From Clostridium hydrogeniformans DSM 21757 (lineage in GTDB: Bacteria > Bacillota > Clostridia > Clostridiales > Clostridiaceae), in assembly GCF_000686705.1 (NCBI RefSeq), contig NZ_JMLJ01000020.1, forward strand, positions 1 to 51,077: 51,077 nucleotides of DNA, in the 5' to 3' direction. A model generated the notes under the pieces. The model did no database searches. It saw only the letters and a list, made by a program, of their open reading frames with translations, and had not been told where the DNA came from. Positions 24,442-32,662 of the stretch are shown here, in pieces (position 1 is the stretch's first letter; each line of letters starts with the position of its first letter). The position numbers were made by a program, and so were the translations under genes.

Positions 24442-25284
24442 CTAATGTATAATTTTATATGTTATATCTGTCATAGTAGCAGACATTATAAGCAATAATA
24501 ATATTCCAGCACCTAGGAAATAAAAGTACTGATATCTTTCACCAGTACTTTTTATCTTTGCTATTTCCAACTTATGATAAGCTTCATTTCGTTTTTCTAA
24601 TTGTCCTAAATGCCCTTCTATAGACTTTTCTAATATACCCGTTTTTAGATATGTTTTTATTGCTTTAACAAAAGCTCTAACTTCTGGATAATCAAAATTT
24701 GCCTTTAACTTTTCTAGAGCTTGTTCATTCCTACCTGAAATTTTCATTTGCAATGCTGCTATCTTTAATTCATTTTTAAATCTAGAACACCTAGTTGCTA
24801 CCTCCGCTGAAGATGAAATTGCATCTGGAATCTTATTATTTCTTTTCTCTTTAAACTTAAGTGTTCTATATACATCTTCAAGATCTAAACTAATCTCCTC
24901 TCTTTCCTTTCTCTTATTAGATTTTAATAGTACATCTATAATTAAAAATCCTGGTATGGATAATATAGTTCCAAATAAAATACCATCTGCCTTTAGTCCT
25001 ATGAAAAACGATAATACTAAAAGACTTATTTTATAAACTACATAAGTTACAGGATTAAGTCTCAATCTATTTCCAGTTCTATTTAATTGATTTTGTGTTT
25101 TAGCAAATGGAAGCTTTAGTATTACCTTTTTTATCTCTTCCTTAAATTCTTTTTGTTCATTTATGCTATCTATACTATTTAACTCTTTAATTAACTTTCT
25201 CTGAATTTTATTTGGACCAGATAGAACTAAATAAGCTGTAACAAAAATACATGTGTATATAATTAGTATTAGAATATTTGTCAT
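24442..25284 (-). CDS. tadC: TadC-like inner-membrane pilus assembly protein
   Basis: A 280-residue type II secretion F-domain protein. It has N- and C-terminal transmembrane helices (ILILIIYTCIFVTAYLVLSG; FYFLGAGILLLLIMSATMTD) and a hydrophobic pair near residues 85-120. A cytoplasmic helical domain carries DLEDVYRTLKFKEKRNNKIP. The start at 25,284 is preferred because AGGAGG sits six bases before it; the upstream frame overlaps tadB. With TadB it forms the platform that couples the CpaF ATPase to pilus assembly. Confidence 0.88.
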   Translation of the reverse strand: MTNILILIIYTCIFVTAYLVLSGPNKIQRKLIKELNSIDSINEQKEFKEEIKKVILKLPFAKTQNQLNRTGNRLRLNPVTYVVYKISLLVLSFFIGLKADGILFGTILSIPGFLIIDVLLKSNKRKEREEISLDLEDVYRTLKFKEKRNNKIPDAISSSAEVATRCSRFKNELKIAALQMKISGRNEQALEKLKANFDYPEVRAFVKAIKTYLKTGILEKSIEGHLGQLEKRNEAYHKLEIAKIKSTGERYQYFYFLGAGILLLLIMSATMTDITYKIIH

Positions 25285-25294
25285 AACCTGCCTC

Positions 25295-26236
25295 CTAATA
25301 TTTAAATTTCTCTGAGTCAATATAAAATTTAAGATTACTAATAAAAACACCTCCAAAGTAAGCTACTACCAACTTACCTGGAAGTGTTTCTAATACAATA
25401 TACTTAGCATTTGGAAAAGCAGCCATACAAGGTATCATAGTCGCCACCATAGCTCCAATTAATACCATAACTGCTTTATTAGCTTTTTTAACCTCTACAA
25501 TTCCTTCTTGTTTTAACTTAAAATAACTTGAGAATGCTTTTTCTGCATCTGAAAACACTTGCACATAGTCTCCATTTTCTTCTCTAGCTTGTGATAAATT
25601 ATAAAGTAACTCCTTAAATCTGATACTACTGGTTTTATTCATAGCATTTGTAAAAGACCTATCTACGCTTATTCCTCCCTCTAATTCATTCGTTAATCCT
25701 CGTATTACTTTCTTTATGGGCCCCTCCTCCATATCCTCATAAGTATTTTTTAATATATATATTAAATTATTATTAGTTTTTGCTTGAGCGAGTCCAGTAG
25801 TTATTAGTACTTCCATATTATCATCTATTTTTTGTTCATTTATATTTGATAATTTACATAAGATTAAAAATGGAGTCATGCCACCTAAAACAATTCCCTC
25901 AATTTGTATAAATATATTATTTATAAAACTTCTAAGTAATATAAATATGATTAATCCACATAAAAATGAAGCAATTATAAAAGTAAAGTAATTTAATATA
26001 CATATATCATTATTTACCTTTGCTCCTTTTATTAGCTCTTCTATTTTGACTACTAATCTATTTCTTTTTCTTTTTATATAGTCTGATTTTATACCTTTTT
26101 TAAAATAATTCTTATGCTTATATTCTATAAAGTTTAATATATCATCATTTATAACCTTATATTTTTCGTTACTTAATATAAGATAGGCTATAATGAAGAT
26201 ACATGCAGATACTATCCCCTTTAAAATAAGCTGCAT
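25295..26236 (-). CDS. tadB: TadB-like inner-membrane pilus assembly protein
   Basis: A 313-residue F-domain membrane protein. A first helix spans residues 5-22 and a central hydrophobic pair lies near 82-128. The cytoplasmic helical region carries EVLITTGLAQAKTNNNLIYI and GGISVDRSFTNAMNKTSSIR, followed by terminal helices (AVMVLIGAMVATMIPCMAAF). The AGGAGGAGG before ATG is strong. It sits between cpaF (11-base gap) and tadC (10-base gap), the standard Tad order. Confidence 0.88.
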   Translation of the reverse strand: MQLILKGIVSACIFIIAYLILSNEKYKVINDDILNFIEYKHKNYFKKGIKSDYIKRKRNRLVVKIEELIKGAKVNNDICILNYFTFIIASFLCGLIIFILLRSFINNIFIQIEGIVLGGMTPFLILCKLSNINEQKIDDNMEVLITTGLAQAKTNNNLIYILKNTYEDMEEGPIKKVIRGLTNELEGGISVDRSFTNAMNKTSSIRFKELLYNLSQAREENGDYVQVFSDAEKAFSSYFKLKQEGIVEVKKANKAVMVLIGAMVATMIPCMAAFPNAKYIVLETLPGKLVVAYFGGVFISNLKFYIDSEKFKY

Positions 26237-26247
26237 TACTCCTCCTC

Positions 26248-27537
26248 CTATCCATTATTTTTCATATTGTAATACTTTTTCTTTCTTTTTACTGTTTCAC
26301 AGCTTTCTCCAGTTCTAATAAACTTTTCTTCATCTACGTTATATTCAAAGATAGGATAATAAACTACATCACCTTTTTCATGATCATATTCAATCTCAAC
26401 TGTTTCTAGACATTTATAGTCGTTCATATAAATTACACATGTCATGGTGCTAAATATTTGCTTATATGTTTCTTCGCTCAAGTTTGCCTTTGCATATTGA
26501 GCATACTGTGTTGCTTTAGTTATCATTTTTTTAGGATCATCTATATGCATAGATGTAATCACCTGGTGTCCTGATAATCCTGCATTTAAGAAATAAAATG
26601 TTTCTTCTCCTTCTAATTCTCCTATTACAAAAGTTTTAATTCTTTGTTTCATTGCTGCTCTTGTTAAATCAACCAAACTACCTCCACTCATTTCATCATG
26701 TATATCTTCAAAATAAATATTATTTTTCTCTGAATGTAATTCAGGATCACGTTGTATTATAAGAGTATCAATATCCTCTTGTATTTCTTCTATTAAAGCG
26801 TTAATATGATTAGTTTTTCCAGCTCCACCTCTTCCAATAAACATCATATTTATTCCTGAATGTAAATTTTCTATATAATATTTTTTCATTTCTTTATTTA
26901 GCATACATAATGAAATGAGTTTATCATATGTCTTTTTTCTTCTTGGGGTTTTAGCAAACAAAACATTAGCATTTCCTTTTCCATCAATTTCTTTATTAGT
27001 TATTGTAATTCTTAATATTGAATCCTTACATCTAAACTTATCAGTAACCTGTACCTGTGCTGTAGCTTGATTTAACTCTCTTCCATTCCGTGAAGCTATA
27101 TATTCTACAAAGGCATTATAAGATTCTCTATTTTCAAATTTCTCACTTGAATCAAAATAATGCTTTACCTTGCCTTTACTATTAATATAAACTATCTTTG
27201 TCAAATTCCTACTTATAAGCCTAACTTCTTGTACATCAGAACTATCTAACAAATCTTGATAAACATAATATGAGTATAAATAATTATTTATATTTTTAAT
27301 AAGATCTTCCCTAGTATATCCCACCAAACTTATTTCTTCTTTATCTATATAATCAATTATTTCACTTTCTAATGCGCTCTCTAATAGCTTACCACTTTGT
27401 ATATCCTGTGCTAATGCTCCTCTTTCTCTTGTTAGATAAACGATAATTTCATCAACAAGTGATGCCAGAGTCTCTGTTCTATTTAATTTTTTCTTTTCTC
27501 TAACACTATTTAAATTTAAAAACTTTATATCTCCCAT
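26248..27537 (-). CDS. cpaF: CpaF/TadA-like secretion ATPase
   Basis: A 429-residue hexameric type II/IV secretion ATPase powering pilus assembly. The P-loop is GRGGAGKT near residue 240, followed by the Asp box (DTLIIQRDPELH) and a Walker B-like stretch with IKTFVIGELEGEETFYFLNA. Conserved His residues appear in GLSGHQVITSMHIDD, typical of the family. The N-terminal 200 residues form the usual CpaF extension. The start ATG directly abuts the TAA of the upstream tadZ-like gene. It lacks the TadA-typical RPPE stretch I would expect, but overall layout and neighbours make the call firm. Confidence 0.92.
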   Translation of the reverse strand: MGDIKFLNLNSVREKKKLNRTETLASLVDEIIVYLTRERGALAQDIQSGKLLESALESEIIDYIDKEEISLVGYTREDLIKNINNYLYSYYVYQDLLDSSDVQEVRLISRNLTKIVYINSKGKVKHYFDSSEKFENRESYNAFVEYIASRNGRELNQATAQVQVTDKFRCKDSILRITITNKEIDGKGNANVLFAKTPRRKKTYDKLISLCMLNKEMKKYYIENLHSGINMMFIGRGGAGKTNHINALIEEIQEDIDTLIIQRDPELHSEKNNIYFEDIHDEMSGGSLVDLTRAAMKQRIKTFVIGELEGEETFYFLNAGLSGHQVITSMHIDDPKKMITKATQYAQYAKANLSEETYKQIFSTMTCVIYMNDYKCLETVEIEYDHEKGDVVYYPIFEYNVDEEKFIRTGESCETVKRKKKYYNMKNNG

Positions 27538-28803
27538 TTAACCTTTCCTCCTAAATAGTGTAAGTCTTTGTTTTTGACTTTTTAAAATATATCCTAATCC
27601 TTCTAAAACTTTTCTTATTTCATTCTTATTATCATTACTACTGGCTTTCAGATACCCTTTCTGTTCATTAATTACTTTATTAATATTCTCATCCCATGTG
27701 AGATATCCTAATACCTTATAGTCTTTAAGCAATTGATTTAATATTTCTTTACTTAAGGAATATGATGATATATTATTAATAACTAAACTTACCTTACTTA
27801 TATCTATAAATGATCTTAGTGATGAAAATATATGCTTTAAATTCCTAATAGATATAAAGTTCGCATCAACTGAAGTAACTACTCTACTTGCCTTCTTTAA
27901 GGATATAAAGGTTGCTGTATTTTTTATATATGGATTAACATTAATTATTACAACATCATAAATTTCCTTGGCCATATCAATTATTTTTTCATAATAATCA
28001 CTTGGAATTCCTTCTTCTTTTATAAGATCAAATAAACCAGTCATAATATGATAGTTTTTATCTCTTATAATAAGCTCCTTAAATATCTCATAATCTAATG
28101 CCCCCCTATCTAAGGCTGATATTATTGCTTCTAGACTAGTTTGTTTCCCCGAATCATATTTACTTTCTATTTTAATTTCTTTTGTTACAGCTGATAATAG
28201 ATCTAACGATGGAGTTATTGTATCAAAATCTATAACTAATGTTTTTAGATCTGTTTCATTAGCAATGGTCTCTGCCATCATTATTGAAAATTGAGCTGAA
28301 GACAATGAGTTATCTGAATAACATGCTATTACTTCTTGCTTTACTATAGTAGATTTAATTACTTGTTCTTTAATAACTTCTGTTTCCTTTACAATTTTAA
28401 CTTCTGGCGTAGATATTAAATTATAATCAAAGCTTTCAGGATAATTCTTAACATAACTTTCTATCTCATTAACTATTTCATCTTTACCAATGTTATTTAA
28501 GCTAACAAACGCATTTACATCTTGTGCCACCAAGGCACTAACTAACTTTTTTTCTTCAAGTACCTCACTTGTTATTATAATAACCTTTATATTCTTTCTT
28601 TGAGCAATCCTTGATATATCTATCAATGATTCTGCTTTTTCATTATCTAATAACCTATTAATTATTAAATACTCTGTGTCTATGTATTTAAGTAAATCCT
28701 TTAATACATTCAAATCACTTTCCTCATCAACAATTTCTATATCAAGTTCTTTAAACTTATCTTCTAATTCTTTGTTACCTAATGCTAGGAATACTTTACT
28801 CAA
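27538..28803 (-). CDS. TadZ/CpaE-like localisation protein (MinD/ParA fold)
   Basis: About 421 residues. The N-terminal 120 residues look like an atypical receiver domain. From about residue 150 a MinD/ParA-like ATPase fold begins (VIACYSDNSLSSAQFSIMMA ... TLVIDFDTITPSLDLLSAVT). The Walker A lysines are missing (SDNSLSSAQ where KGGxGKT is expected), a degenerate P-loop. IIDMAKEIYDVVIINVNPYI corresponds to Walker B. TadZ proteins place the Tad machine in the cell. TTG at 28,803 is chosen because GAGG sits eight bases before it; the GTG upstream lies within that site. First gene of the Tad cluster, just past a terminator. Confidence 0.8.
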   Translation of the reverse strand: MSKVFLALGNKELEDKFKELDIEIVDEESDLNVLKDLLKYIDTEYLIINRLLDNEKAESLIDISRIAQRKNIKVIIITSEVLEEKKLVSALVAQDVNAFVSLNNIGKDEIVNEIESYVKNYPESFDYNLISTPEVKIVKETEVIKEQVIKSTIVKQEVIACYSDNSLSSAQFSIMMAETIANETDLKTLVIDFDTITPSLDLLSAVTKEIKIESKYDSGKQTSLEAIISALDRGALDYEIFKELIIRDKNYHIMTGLFDLIKEEGIPSDYYEKIIDMAKEIYDVVIINVNPYIKNTATFISLKKASRVVTSVDANFISIRNLKHIFSSLRSFIDISKVSLVINNISSYSLSKEILNQLLKDYKVLGYLTWDENINKVINEQKGYLKASSNDNKNEIRKVLEGLGYILKSQKQRLTLFRRKG

Positions 28804-28835
28804 TATAAACACCTCTTTATTATTATTAAAAAAAT

Positions 28836-28863
28836 AAATAGATCAGTAATAACTGATCTATTT
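28836..28863 (-). terminator. Terminator between the transfer and Tad operons
   Basis: Perfect 12-bp arms AAATAGATCAGT with a four-base loop, followed in minus reading by ATTTTTTTAAT. It overlaps the stop of the glucosaminidase gene. The Tad genes start within 33 bases beyond, so they depend on read-through or a promoter inside upstream coding sequence. Confidence 0.87.
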
Positions 28864-30255
28864 ATCATATTTGTATAATCCGTACATCTCAATCGTTGAG
28901 ATAATAAGTTGAGGGTATCCTGGATCTGTCGCATATCCTCCAGCTCTTAAAGCATGTGCAGCATCTCTATAGTTTGTTGCACTTCTAACACCTGCAAAAT
29001 TGCTTTGCATAAGTACTTTAGAATGATCCTCTATACTTTCTTCCCAAGAATTATAAGCTCTGAATCTAGCTGTAATATAGTATTTAGATCCATCTCCTTT
29101 ATATTCTGCAGTTAACATTTCTACAAAAGCCCCTTTCCATCCAAAGGCTTTTATACCAAACAAATTATTAGCTTTTGCTGTAAGTCCTGATTTTCCCCAT
29201 CCTGATTCTAAAATAGCTTGTGCTATAGTTATCGATGGTATTACATTATATTTTTTATACGACTCTACAGCTCCAACTGATACTTTTTCCACAAACTCTG
29301 ATTGTCCTCCAGTAAATTCTTCTGGGGTTACCAAGCCTCCACTTCCCCCCCCTGTAAATATCATATCTTCTTTAACATCATCATTTAAATAACTAGCAGC
29401 TGAAGCTAAAATAACCTCTGCTGCTTTTTCTACATCTTCATCCTTGTGTCTTTTAGATATTATAGCTTTTAATCCGTCCCAATCCTTGTCTATTTGCTCC
29501 ATAGACTTAATTACTGGCTTAGTTACAGTGATTTTTTCGTTTTCCTTTTCTAATGTTTCAGTACTATTTTCATAAGATATTTGAAAAGATGATTTAATTC
29601 CCTGGGCATTAGTCAAAAAGAATGCTTCTTCTTCTTTATGCTCTACTTTAGTTTCTTCATATTCATTACATACATATATCTTTTTCTCATCTTGAACAAA
29701 TATTTTATCTCCTTTTTTATATGTGTTTGCATTAGGTTTAGTACTAATAATCTCTATGTTATCCAGTACATCTATCTCTTCACACTCTTCCTCAAAATCA
29801 AATCTATTAACTTTAACTTTATATTCTCTTATCGTTATTATTTTATCTGTCTTATAAGATAACCTCGGCCATAATTCTTTAGTTGCTATATCTATTTGTT
29901 TCTGTAACCCTTCATATGAATAATCTTGCTCATTTCCAATTGAATCTTGCAATGCATTTATATATTTAACATATGAAAGAATGAATTGATACTCTAATTT
30001 AAATCTCCTATCTGTTCCATAATAGTCCTTCATATTATTAGAAAGATCTTCTATATTAGATTTTGCCTTTTCTATTAATTCATTATTCTCTGTATCAGTT
30101 AATTTGTCAGATAGTGATCCACTAGAAAAATACATACTAATCGATGCCATAAAAACAATAAGCATTGTCATTATAAGTGTTATTGGTAGTGTTCCAATTA
30201 AAAGCTTTATAATAGCCTTTCTAAAGCTATTATTTTTATATGTCCGGGTCTTCAT
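28858..30255 (-). CDS. TcpG-like conjugation peptidoglycan hydrolase (glucosaminidase)
   Basis: A 465-residue protein with one N-terminal transmembrane helix (LIGTLPITLIMTMLIVFMAS). A long coiled or extended region to about residue 320 follows, then a C-terminal glucosaminidase (FlgJ-like) domain: ITIAQAILESGWGKSGLTAK, with the likely catalytic Glu near residue 350, then NNLFGIKAFGW and AHALRAGGYATDPGYP. It would open the cell wall for the transfer channel. The start at 30,255 has GAGG at suitable spacing and overlaps the preceding gene by 20 bases. Its position matches TcpG in clostridial Tcp systems. Confidence 0.87.
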   Translation of the reverse strand: MKTRTYKNNSFRKAIIKLLIGTLPITLIMTMLIVFMASISMYFSSGSLSDKLTDTENNELIEKAKSNIEDLSNNMKDYYGTDRRFKLEYQFILSYVKYINALQDSIGNEQDYSYEGLQKQIDIATKELWPRLSYKTDKIITIREYKVKVNRFDFEEECEEIDVLDNIEIISTKPNANTYKKGDKIFVQDEKKIYVCNEYEETKVEHKEEEAFFLTNAQGIKSSFQISYENSTETLEKENEKITVTKPVIKSMEQIDKDWDGLKAIISKRHKDEDVEKAAEVILASAASYLNDDVKEDMIFTGGGSGGLVTPEEFTGGQSEFVEKVSVGAVESYKKYNVIPSITIAQAILESGWGKSGLTAKANNLFGIKAFGWKGAFVEMLTAEYKGDGSKYYITARFRAYNSWEESIEDHSKVLMQSNFAGVRSATNYRDAAHALRAGGYATDPGYPQLIISTIEMYGLYKYDK

Positions 30256-32662
30256 TACGTTCCTCATACTTAAAATCAAGTGTTTGTCCGTTAGAAATCT
30301 TATTTTTTTCTAATTCTTTTTTATCATAATATTTCTTTTCTTTATTTGTAATACTTTTTTCTTTTTGTAACTTTAATGACCTTTCTATATTAATATCTGG
30401 ATCTTTTATTGTATTTTCTGTACTACCAACTTCAATCTCCATTCCATTCATTTCACTAAAAACTTCATTGTTATCTTCCTGGTTATTATATATTTCTTCA
30501 TTATTACTATACCTTAAGGAATAGTCTTTATTAGATGCATTATTAATTGGATTATTAACATATCCGGACTCTTGAGTATTATCTTTATTGTTCTTAAGAG
30601 ATTTTGTTAAATATCCTGCTGGATTTTTTATAGTATTGTTACCATTGATTCTCTCCATATCTGTAAGCACTTTTTTAACATTTTGTTGACCATACTCTTT
30701 AATTAAATTATCCATAAATCCACTGTTATAATTCTTACCATACTTAAGGTTAAATCCATCAACTAAGGACTTACTCATATCAGTTTCATTTATATCTTTA
30801 AATTTTGGAAGTTCTAAATTTCTTGGCTTTTCTTCTGATAATGTCCTTAACTTAGTAGGTCTAGTTAAATTATTAGTAGCTAAAGCATCTCTGGATATTA
30901 ACTCTTCTAAATTTCCGCCTTTAGACTCTATATCCCTAATTTGATTAGCTACTGCTAACTTTTCACGCTCTTCAAACTTAGGCAGATTCATTTTCTCCCT
31001 ATTCATAACTCTCTTTACCCATGAAGAATACTCAACATCAGTACCCATTCTCTTTGCTTTCTCTTCAGAATTATTCATTGATTTTTCATACCTTTGCTCT
31101 AATATTCCTTCAGCTACTTTTAATAATCTTCTTAGATTATTATTTATATCCTTTGTATTGTTTTCACTAGCTTGTTCATGTCCATTATTATATTCCATCA
31201 CTTCCGTTTCTTGTTGAGTATTATAATCTCCATTATTAGTGTTCTTATTTTTATTTACTCCAGTTTGATTATTTGTTCCATTTGACTTACTTGAATTCTT
31301 GTTGCTTGATTTACTATTACTTGACTTACTACTACTCTGATCATCATCTTCATTTCTTCTTTTCCTCCAATTTTGAAATCCATTTTCTATACTCATATCC
31401 CTTCTTAATTGCCTATTTATCCTTTCTGGATTAGGCTGTCTAGCAGCATTTGTAAATTTAAAATATCCCTCTAATATCTCACTTCTCTTATACCACACCA
31501 TTCCTAAACATGTTACTTGGACTAATGCTACAATTAAAAGGCCATATTTATCAGATAACTGGTAAGTTGCTAGCATGAAGGAGAAGACTACCGCAATAAC
31601 TAAAGACATAACTGCCTTCATGCTTCCATACCCTATAACTTTTTCTACCCAATTCTTTAAGGTATTAAATCCAAACCGTGGTATAAGAGCCATTAAAAAG
31701 ACTATTGGTGCAAACATAGCAAATAATATCATTAAAAATTGATATCCTATCATTAATAAACATAATAATATAATTGCTATTGCAACGATAAGGAATATTA
31801 AAAAATATATAATGCTTAAACCTAATCTTGAAAGCCCTAAACTAGGTTGAAAATGAATATCATCTTTTGCTATATCATCGATTACTTTCTGTCTATCTTC
31901 ACTCTCTGGAGCTAAATTCAATACTTTATCTTCATTTTTTTCTGCAAATTCAGTATTACCAAACTCAAAAATTTGCCAAGGCTTATGGACAAACATAAGC
32001 CATAAGTTGGTTGATATAGCTTCTGTAGCACTTGAGGATTCTTTTCCGTTATTAGTTGCTTTAAATGTACCTTCAAGGGCAGCATGACCTATTCCTTTAG
32101 ATATATCATCTACCCCTTTTAACATTTTGTCTGGGATTCTAAAAAATGAAAATGCAAATACTAATACAAATATTGTCTGAAATATAGCCATTATAACTTG
32201 AGTTCTTTGACTCCTGAACATCTTTATGATATAAAATATACCTATTAACCCTATACATAGTAAAGATAACTCCTCAAATATTCCTTGCTGTAGGTTTGAG
32301 ACTATGCTATTTATTGAAGAACCAAATATATCAAAAAAACTTATTTCAAAGCAATAATAAATTATTGCTATAACTATCTGGGCTAAAATAACCTGTAATC
32401 CAAATATTAGATTGGCAAGCATATTAAATATTTTTCCGCCCCAAGCCTTAAACATTCCTGTTTCCTTAATATCTAAGTAATAATTATCTTTAAATTTTGT
32501 AAAATATTTATTATCTTTATAATTATATAGGTTACTTATAGATGGTAGCATGGCTTCTTTGGGATTGGATCTTTCTTCTGATAAAGCACTCTTAGGAAGA
32601 GAAAAGAATGTAAGTATAAATACAATTACTAAAATTAACTTACATTTCTTCATATTCATCAT
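30236..32662 (-). CDS. TcpH/VirB6-like polytopic membrane channel protein
   Basis: An 808-residue protein with a signal peptide (KCKLILVIVFILTFFSLPKS). About eight membrane segments lie between residues 65 and 400, including LIYFLIFLIVAIAIILLCLL. A long hydrophilic C-terminal half, rich in Asn, Ser, Lys and Glu (Ser/Asn-rich near 440-475), is probably cytoplasmic. This layout fits the VirB6/TrbL-like component of Gram-positive transfer systems (TcpH in clostridia). It overlaps the VirB4-like gene by 23 bases and the glucosaminidase gene by 20, so the trio is translationally coupled. Confidence 0.83.
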   Translation of the reverse strand: MMNMKKCKLILVIVFILTFFSLPKSALSEERSNPKEAMLPSISNLYNYKDNKYFTKFKDNYYLDIKETGMFKAWGGKIFNMLANLIFGLQVILAQIVIAIIYYCFEISFFDIFGSSINSIVSNLQQGIFEELSLLCIGLIGIFYIIKMFRSQRTQVIMAIFQTIFVLVFAFSFFRIPDKMLKGVDDISKGIGHAALEGTFKATNNGKESSSATEAISTNLWLMFVHKPWQIFEFGNTEFAEKNEDKVLNLAPESEDRQKVIDDIAKDDIHFQPSLGLSRLGLSIIYFLIFLIVAIAIILLCLLMIGYQFLMILFAMFAPIVFLMALIPRFGFNTLKNWVEKVIGYGSMKAVMSLVIAVVFSFMLATYQLSDKYGLLIVALVQVTCLGMVWYKRSEILEGYFKFTNAARQPNPERINRQLRRDMSIENGFQNWRKRRNEDDDQSSSKSSNSKSSNKNSSKSNGTNNQTGVNKNKNTNNGDYNTQQETEVMEYNNGHEQASENNTKDINNNLRRLLKVAEGILEQRYEKSMNNSEEKAKRMGTDVEYSSWVKRVMNREKMNLPKFEEREKLAVANQIRDIESKGGNLEELISRDALATNNLTRPTKLRTLSEEKPRNLELPKFKDINETDMSKSLVDGFNLKYGKNYNSGFMDNLIKEYGQQNVKKVLTDMERINGNNTIKNPAGYLTKSLKNNKDNTQESGYVNNPINNASNKDYSLRYSNNEEIYNNQEDNNEVFSEMNGMEIEVGSTENTIKDPDINIERSLKLQKEKSITNKEKKYYDKKELEKNKISNGQTLDFKYEERNEDPDI